Source of the DNA: Anagrus nilaparvatae
Lineage: Eukaryota; Arthropoda; Insecta; Hymenoptera; Mymaridae
Direction: 5' to 3'
Length of the DNA: 64,000 bases
Assembly: GCA_022575985.1 (NCBI GenBank)
Contig: JAKSXM010000231.1
Coordinates: 28,000,501 to 28,064,500 of the forward strand
The position numbers were made by a program, and so were the translations under genes. Below are positions 59,831-64,000 of the stretch, piece after piece. Within the stretch, counting starts at the first letter, position 1. The number at the start of each line of letters is the position of its first letter. A model generated the notes under the pieces. That model had not been told where the DNA came from. It saw nothing but the letters and a program-made list of their open reading frames with translations, and searched no databases.

Positions 59831-60018
59831 AACCAACGAATATAGAACATGTTTAAATTTAGTTTTTATAATTTCAAGCCAAAAAAAATATAATTTGTAG
59901 GTCTCTGATTATACTCTTTTATCGAAATTATTTGAAGTCCTTAAATCGAAATAAGTCCCTAAATTCAAATTATTCCTAAATCGAAATTAGTCCATTTTAA
60001 GGGGTGAAAACTACCCCC
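59831..60018 (+). repeat. Dispersed repeat family D, copy 5
   Basis: AACATGTTTAAA, then CGAAATTATTTGAAGTCC, AATCGAAATAAGTCCCTAAA, TTCAAATTATTCCTAAATCG and a closing CTACCCCC. This copy shows the repeating unit best. Confidence 0.55.
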
Positions 60019-60175
60019 AAAAAATAAAAAATGATGAATCAACATACATGGTCAAGTTTATTACTATTATTCTTTTGTACTAATATTTTAATTTAGCATT
60101 TTAATATTTAATATTTGTTCCGATATATTATTTTTTAATCCTCCTAGGGGATAAAATGGGTAAAACTGCCCCTAC

Positions 60176-60480
60176 TCGACACGTCAAGCACTACACCCAC
60201 ATAACGTAAAGAAGTGGTCTATTATAAAAAAAACGACACGTCAAGCCTTACGCCTATAAAACCTAAGGCATTTGTCTATAATAAATAGTTACACGTTAAG
60301 CATTACATCCACATAACCTAAGTTAGCAATTTACAATAAAAAAACGACACGTCAAGCATTACACCCACTTAACGTAAGTAAGTGGTCTATAATAAAAAAA
60401 ATGAAACCATAAGCCTTACACCCAAATAACCAGGCCTGCAAATAACATAAGGAATCGATATTACAATAAAAAAAAGTTTT
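60176..60480. repeat. 55-58 bp satellite, older array (~5 units)
   Basis: Units start near 60184, 60241, 60296, 60352 and 60410. Each has ACACGTCAAGC, TTACACCCAC, TAACNTAAG and a GTCTATAATAAAAA tail. They are clearly related to the units at 63125-63700 (CACGTCAAGCCTTACA, TAACCTAAGGAA, GGCTATAATAAAA) but much more diverged from one another. Confidence 0.75.
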
Positions 60481-60484
60481 ATAA

Positions 60485-61245
60485 TACTAGAAAAAGTTCA
60501 AACCTTTTAGTATTTTGTTTATATAATATCAAAATTCGTTGATATATGCGGCTGACATTTTCAATACATACTTGTAATATTTAAAATGTACTCACAAGGG
60601 GAGTTAAATACATTTGGAATACCAAATTATACCAAATGTTTATGGATGAGTTTATTATGTTGAAAAAACATGCCGACTACCAATTCATTCCAATGGACCT
60701 TTTGGGCCTAGAAACGCAGGGCTCAATGATATGGAATGGGGTTTTTAGGTAATTTTCAATGAAACGCTAAAACCTCACAAATTAACCAAAACACTTTTGG
60801 TTGGTCTCATTTTTTTGTTGTCAGTGTCAAATCTCAAACTTCGTAAACCGCAATTTTTTATCATTACTTCTCTTATCACTATAGCCAATTAACCGAATGG
60901 TCATTTTTGGTTAAAAATTACCAATTTTTAAATCGCTGCAAAATTTGTAATTTTTGACAAAAATAGGTTTTATAAGTCTAAAATATTTCCACAAGCTTCA
61001 AATTTCCAAAGATTTTTTACTCTACCTTTTTAAATTATTTGTTAATCAGATATGATAATTTGGAGTCCCAATTTTATGATTTTTTAAAAAAGCTTATTTT
61101 TAATGTTAAATTTGAAGAGCCATTTCTTGAAAACCCTTAAGAAAATCCGAATTTTATAGTATATATATTTTAAATTATTATTAAAATGCATGAAAAAAAA
61201 GTTTTTAAATGTTTTTGAGAAAGATAATTATTAATTGAAATACGG
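60485..61245. other. No recognised gene
   Basis: 60.6-61.2 kb is somewhat less A/T-biased, with CCAAAACACTTTTGGTTGG-type short inverted repeats, but shows no convincing frame. Confidence 0.5.
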
Positions 61246-61249
61246 GCCC

Positions 61250-62217
61250 TGGGGCCGGATGCTAATAGTTATAACTCGGTTATGCGAGCTTTATAGTTCG
61301 GTTATAGCTCACGAATAAAGAAAGAATAAAATTGTCTATAGCTTGAGTATATAAAATATGAATAGAATAGTTATAGAATAGTTATGAGTTATACAATTCG
61401 TATAAAAAATATGTATTCGGAATGTATACACACATTGCGCTCTTATAATATTATATTTCTATAAGTAGTATATAAAAATCTTTTAACCTCAAAAATTTGA
61501 GTTTCATATATCTAATTTTTTTTTTTTTTTTTTAATTTTGAGATTTTTAAAGAGTCACCTACAATTTTCCAAAAAATAACAAATTTTAGATAAAATTTTT
61601 TAGTCTGAATATAATCAAACTAAAAAACCAATGGGACTTACAGAAAATTAATAGTGTTTGAATTTACCAAAGTAAAAATTATTTAATTATTTTTAGCAAC
61701 TGATTAACTATTTTATTTGCAAATTTAAGAAATGGTATATGCATAAAAAAGAAGTAAAAAAAGATCGGAAAGATATAAAGATGCTGTTTCTTCATTATTT
61801 ATTTGCAACATTTTTTCCAATTTTTTTGTAAAAAGAGATTTAGCAAAAAAATTATAACAATTCAATCATTTTTAGTTGATTCACTATTACGATTACTGAA
61901 AATTAGTGTTTTTTACCCTCTAATTCTTTTCTTAAAAAATAATAAATATATTAAAACATTTTTTCTATTTTTTAATAAATATATTTTTTCTGTATACTTG
62001 TATACATAAATATCTTCTTATTATGGAGATATATCATAATATAAGAACTCTATAGATATAGAATAGATTATATGTATACATATATCCACGCAATGTATTC
62101 ACAAACAATACGTTGGTTATTGGTATATATGAACGAATGCTTCGTGTATAATTCTTTCATAAAATTTTATACATTGCTTATAGAATCTATTGAAAATAGC
62201 TTTAGCATCCAACCCCT
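61250..62217. mobile_element. Candidate long element with inverted ends
   Basis: The left end GGGGCCGGATGCTAATAG pairs with the right end, which on the minus strand reads CCAGGGGTTGGATGCTAAAG. Further in, GTATACACACATTGCGCTC on the left parallels ACATTGCGTGGATATATGTA on the minus strand at the right. About 970 bp. Frames at 61803-62009 and nearby are A/T-driven. Pairing is patchy, so this is tentative. Confidence 0.4.
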
Positions 62218-62227
62218 GGCAAGGGGT

Positions 62228-62276
62228 AACAATTCCAAACAATTCTAATTCTCGACAATTCCAAACAATTCCATCT
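62228..62276. repeat. Short ACAATTCC repeat
   Basis: ACAATTCCAAACAATTC occurs twice within about 49 bp, separated by TAATTCTCG. Confidence 0.7.
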
Positions 62277-62516
62277 GTTTTACGCGCAGCGGGCTCGCCT
62301 GGTAGTGGGGATACGAACCGATAAAAGAAAAGAGAAAAAGGGAATAACAATAATTATTAAATAATTATTAAATTAAATAAATAATAATTTGTTAATTAAT
62401 AATAGTTAATTAATAGTTATTAATAATTTTAAAAAAATAAATAGATTTATCATTTTCTTTTTTTTTTTTTAAGTTTGGTTTTTATAATAATTGTCTTACT
62501 GATTAGTACTACACTG

Positions 62517-62612
62517 AAAAAAAATCCGTTTGCCTCGCGTTTGCCGCAACCGGAATTTCTGCAGTTGCTGCTACCGGAATTCCTGTTGTGGAATACGGAA
62601 TTTTTTTTTTTT
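62517..62612 (+). repeat. Dispersed repeat family C, copy 2
   Basis: ACTGAAAAAAAATCCGTTTG, then GCCGCAACCGGAATTTCTGC and GGAATTCCTGTTGTGG. The relative on the other strand is at 41045-41115. Confidence 0.5.
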
Positions 62613-62644
62613 AAATATCTGCAAATGTATTAAATGTATAATTA

Positions 62645-62945
62645 GTAAATATTAATCTTTCCAGGATTCAAAACAAGAAAATTCAACGCACTATTTTTTT
62701 AACGAAAAATTCCAGAATTTGAATCCAGAAGCAAATTATTATCTTGTTTACAAAACCATACAAAACGGAAATGTTCTCTTTCCAGCTTTTTAATCAAGAA
62801 ATTTATAGTTCTTTTTTTGATATACAAATTCCAGAATTTGAAAACCGAAAATATTCTCTTTCCATGTTTTAAATAATGGAATTTAATTACTTGTTTATTG
62901 AAAGCATAATTCCTAGATTTAAAACCATCGATTTATTTCTATTTT
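62645..62945. repeat. Degenerate tandem repeat, ~80-130 bp units
   Basis: CTTTCCAG/CTTTCCATG phrases recur at about 62655, 62780 and 62859, and AATTCCAGAATTTGAA-like phrases at about 62709, 62827 and 62909. Three diverged units. Confidence 0.5.
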
Positions 62946-63124
62946 ACAATTTAGAAAAACGATCCAGCTACCCTCAACAGGCAACTTTTGGTTGATTTTA
63001 GCAATTTTATGGGGATTTTTATTTAATATTTATAATTTCATGGTTAATTAAACGTAAAATGTTGCGTTTATCTTTTGATAGGTAACTTTTGGTAACTTCT
63101 AACAGTTTATATGGAATTTTTTTG

Positions 63125-63700
63125 TTGTCAAGCCTTACACTAGCGTAACCTAAGGAAATGGGCTATAATAAAATAACGACACGTCAAGCCTTACAGTAGC
63201 TTAACCTAAGGAAGTAGGCTGTAATAAAAAACGACACGTCAAGCCTTACACTAGCGTAACCTAAGGAATTAGGCTATAATAAAATTAGCACACGTCAAGC
63301 CTTACAGTAGCTTAACCTAAGGAAATAGGCTCTAACAAAATAACGACAATCAAGCCTAACAGTAGCTTAACCTAAGGAAGTAGGCTGTAATAAAAAACGG
63401 CACGTCAAGCCTTACACTAGCGTAACCTAAGGAATTAGGCTATAATAAAATTAGCACATGTCAAGCCTTACAGTAGTGTGACCTAAGGAAATAGGCGATA
63501 ATAAAATAACGACACGTCAAGCCTTACACTAGAGTAACCTAAGGAAGTAGGCTATAATAAAATTAGGACACGTCATGCGTTACAGTAGCTTAACCTAAGG
63601 AAATAGGCTTACACTAGCATAACCTAAGGAAGTAGGCTATAATAAAATTAGGACACGTGAAACCTTACAGTAGCTTAACCTAAGGAAATAGGCTATAAAA
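63125..63700. repeat. 55-56 bp satellite, young array (~10.5 units)
   Basis: Unit starts (TCAAGCC) fall at 63128, 63184, 63239, 63295, 63350, 63405, 63461, 63517 and 63573, with a truncated unit near 63609 and another at 63658. Two subtypes alternate, one with CACTAGCGTAACC and one with CAGTAGCTTAACC, giving an approximate 111-bp higher-order period. Units are near-identical within a subtype, so the array was homogenised recently. Confidence 0.9.
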
Positions 63701-64000
63701 TTAAAAAATTATCAGTTTTAGTTATTTTTAAAAATACTTTTCTCCCTTCCTTTTTAAATCAATTTAATAAAAAAAATATATAATACAGAAAATATAGTAA
63801 ATTTAATAACTAGAGTGTAAATTAGTTGGTAATGTAGTAGTAATTAAAGTTTTTTTATTAAATTTATTTAAAAAGGAAGGGACAAAAGTATTTTTTTAAA
63901 TAAATAAAACTGATCATTTTTTAATTTTATAACCTATTTCCTTAGGTTAAGCTACTGTAAGGTTTGACGTGTCCTAATTTTATTATAGCCTACTTCCTTA
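63628..64000. repeat. Inverted repeat running off the right edge
   Basis: The left arm (about 63628-63775: satellite unit, then AAATTAAAAAATTATCAGTT and CTCCCTTCCTTTTTAAAT) returns in reverse from about 63858 to the window end (AATTTATTTAAAAAGGAAGGG, then AACTGATCATTTTTTAATTT and a reversed satellite unit). A unique middle of about 80 bp lies between. More reversed units probably follow beyond 64000. Confidence 0.85.

Noticed and set aside
60176..60480. CRISPR-like array
   Set aside because: The whole unit is repeated and diverges evenly. There are no conserved repeats with unique spacers, and the DNA is eukaryotic in character.
62280..62325. tRNA B box on the minus strand (GGTTCGTATCCCC)
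   Set aside because: No A box at the right distance, and no clover-leaf arms.
63125..63700. Telomeric repeat of the insect TTAGG type
   Set aside because: Each 55-56 bp unit has a single CCTAAGG, not a run of CCTAA. The array is an ordinary satellite and reverses direction.
1..64000. Bacterial, mitochondrial or viral origin
   Set aside because: No dense coding, ribosome-binding sites, rRNA or viral genes. TTAA and TA transposon footprints, a Helitron, and microsatellites fit a nuclear genome.

Overview
The window is very AT-rich eukaryotic nuclear DNA, roughly a fifth to a quarter G+C by eye, with long A/T homopolymers and many AAT/ATT microsatellites. I find no protein-coding gene I can name. 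The longest open frame, 174 codons, lies inside a tandem repeat and is explained by it. A gene-free 64 kb, TTAA- and TA-flanked miniature transposons, a Helitron, hAT-type and foldback elements, and two tRNA-Phe-type retroelement primer sites together suggest an arthropod, most likely an insect. I cannot name the species. The window is either intergenic or the inside of a very long intron.

Layout. 0.4-2 kb holds copies of several dispersed families (D, B, A, J). 2.7-3.1 kb has one open frame of fairly coding-like composition. 3-9.5 kb is mostly plain AT-rich DNA with a tRNA-like sequence at 5.77 kb, a second family B copy at 6.8 kb and a 26-bp element repeated at 7.47 and 8.78 kb. 9.5-14.8 kb holds family E monomers, two copies of MITE family A and one foldback of family K. 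18.0 kb has a perfect 18-nt match to a tRNA-Phe primer-binding site. 20.2-20.6 kb is a foldback with a 27-bp perfect stem. 25.2-26.6 kb is a tandem array of 136-149 bp units closed at both ends by a nearly perfect 300-bp inverted repeat, followed by half of the 20-kb foldback. 30.3-31.8 kb has a small open frame and a family A MITE split by a 603-bp non-autonomous Helitron with a readable empty site. 36.7-37.6 kb carries six copies of an ACTGTCACC-like motif. 39-41 kb has two foldbacks, one with an 8-bp target duplication. 43.4-44.1, 47.2-47.5, 51.4-52.2 and 55.6-56.3 kb are further foldbacks. 57.5-58.6 kb has a piggyBac-like MITE and a family A copy nested in another foldback. 58.8 kb is a G+C-rich minisatellite. 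60.2 and 63.1-63.7 kb are an old and a young array of one 55-57 bp satellite; the young one turns into an inverted repeat that runs off the right edge.

The features do not form a pathway. They read as a graveyard of non-autonomous elements that invade one another. No element encodes its own transposase here, so all would depend on enzymes made elsewhere. Family letters (A, B, C, D, E, I, J, K) are labels of mine. Boundaries of diverged copies are approximate because they were set by eye.
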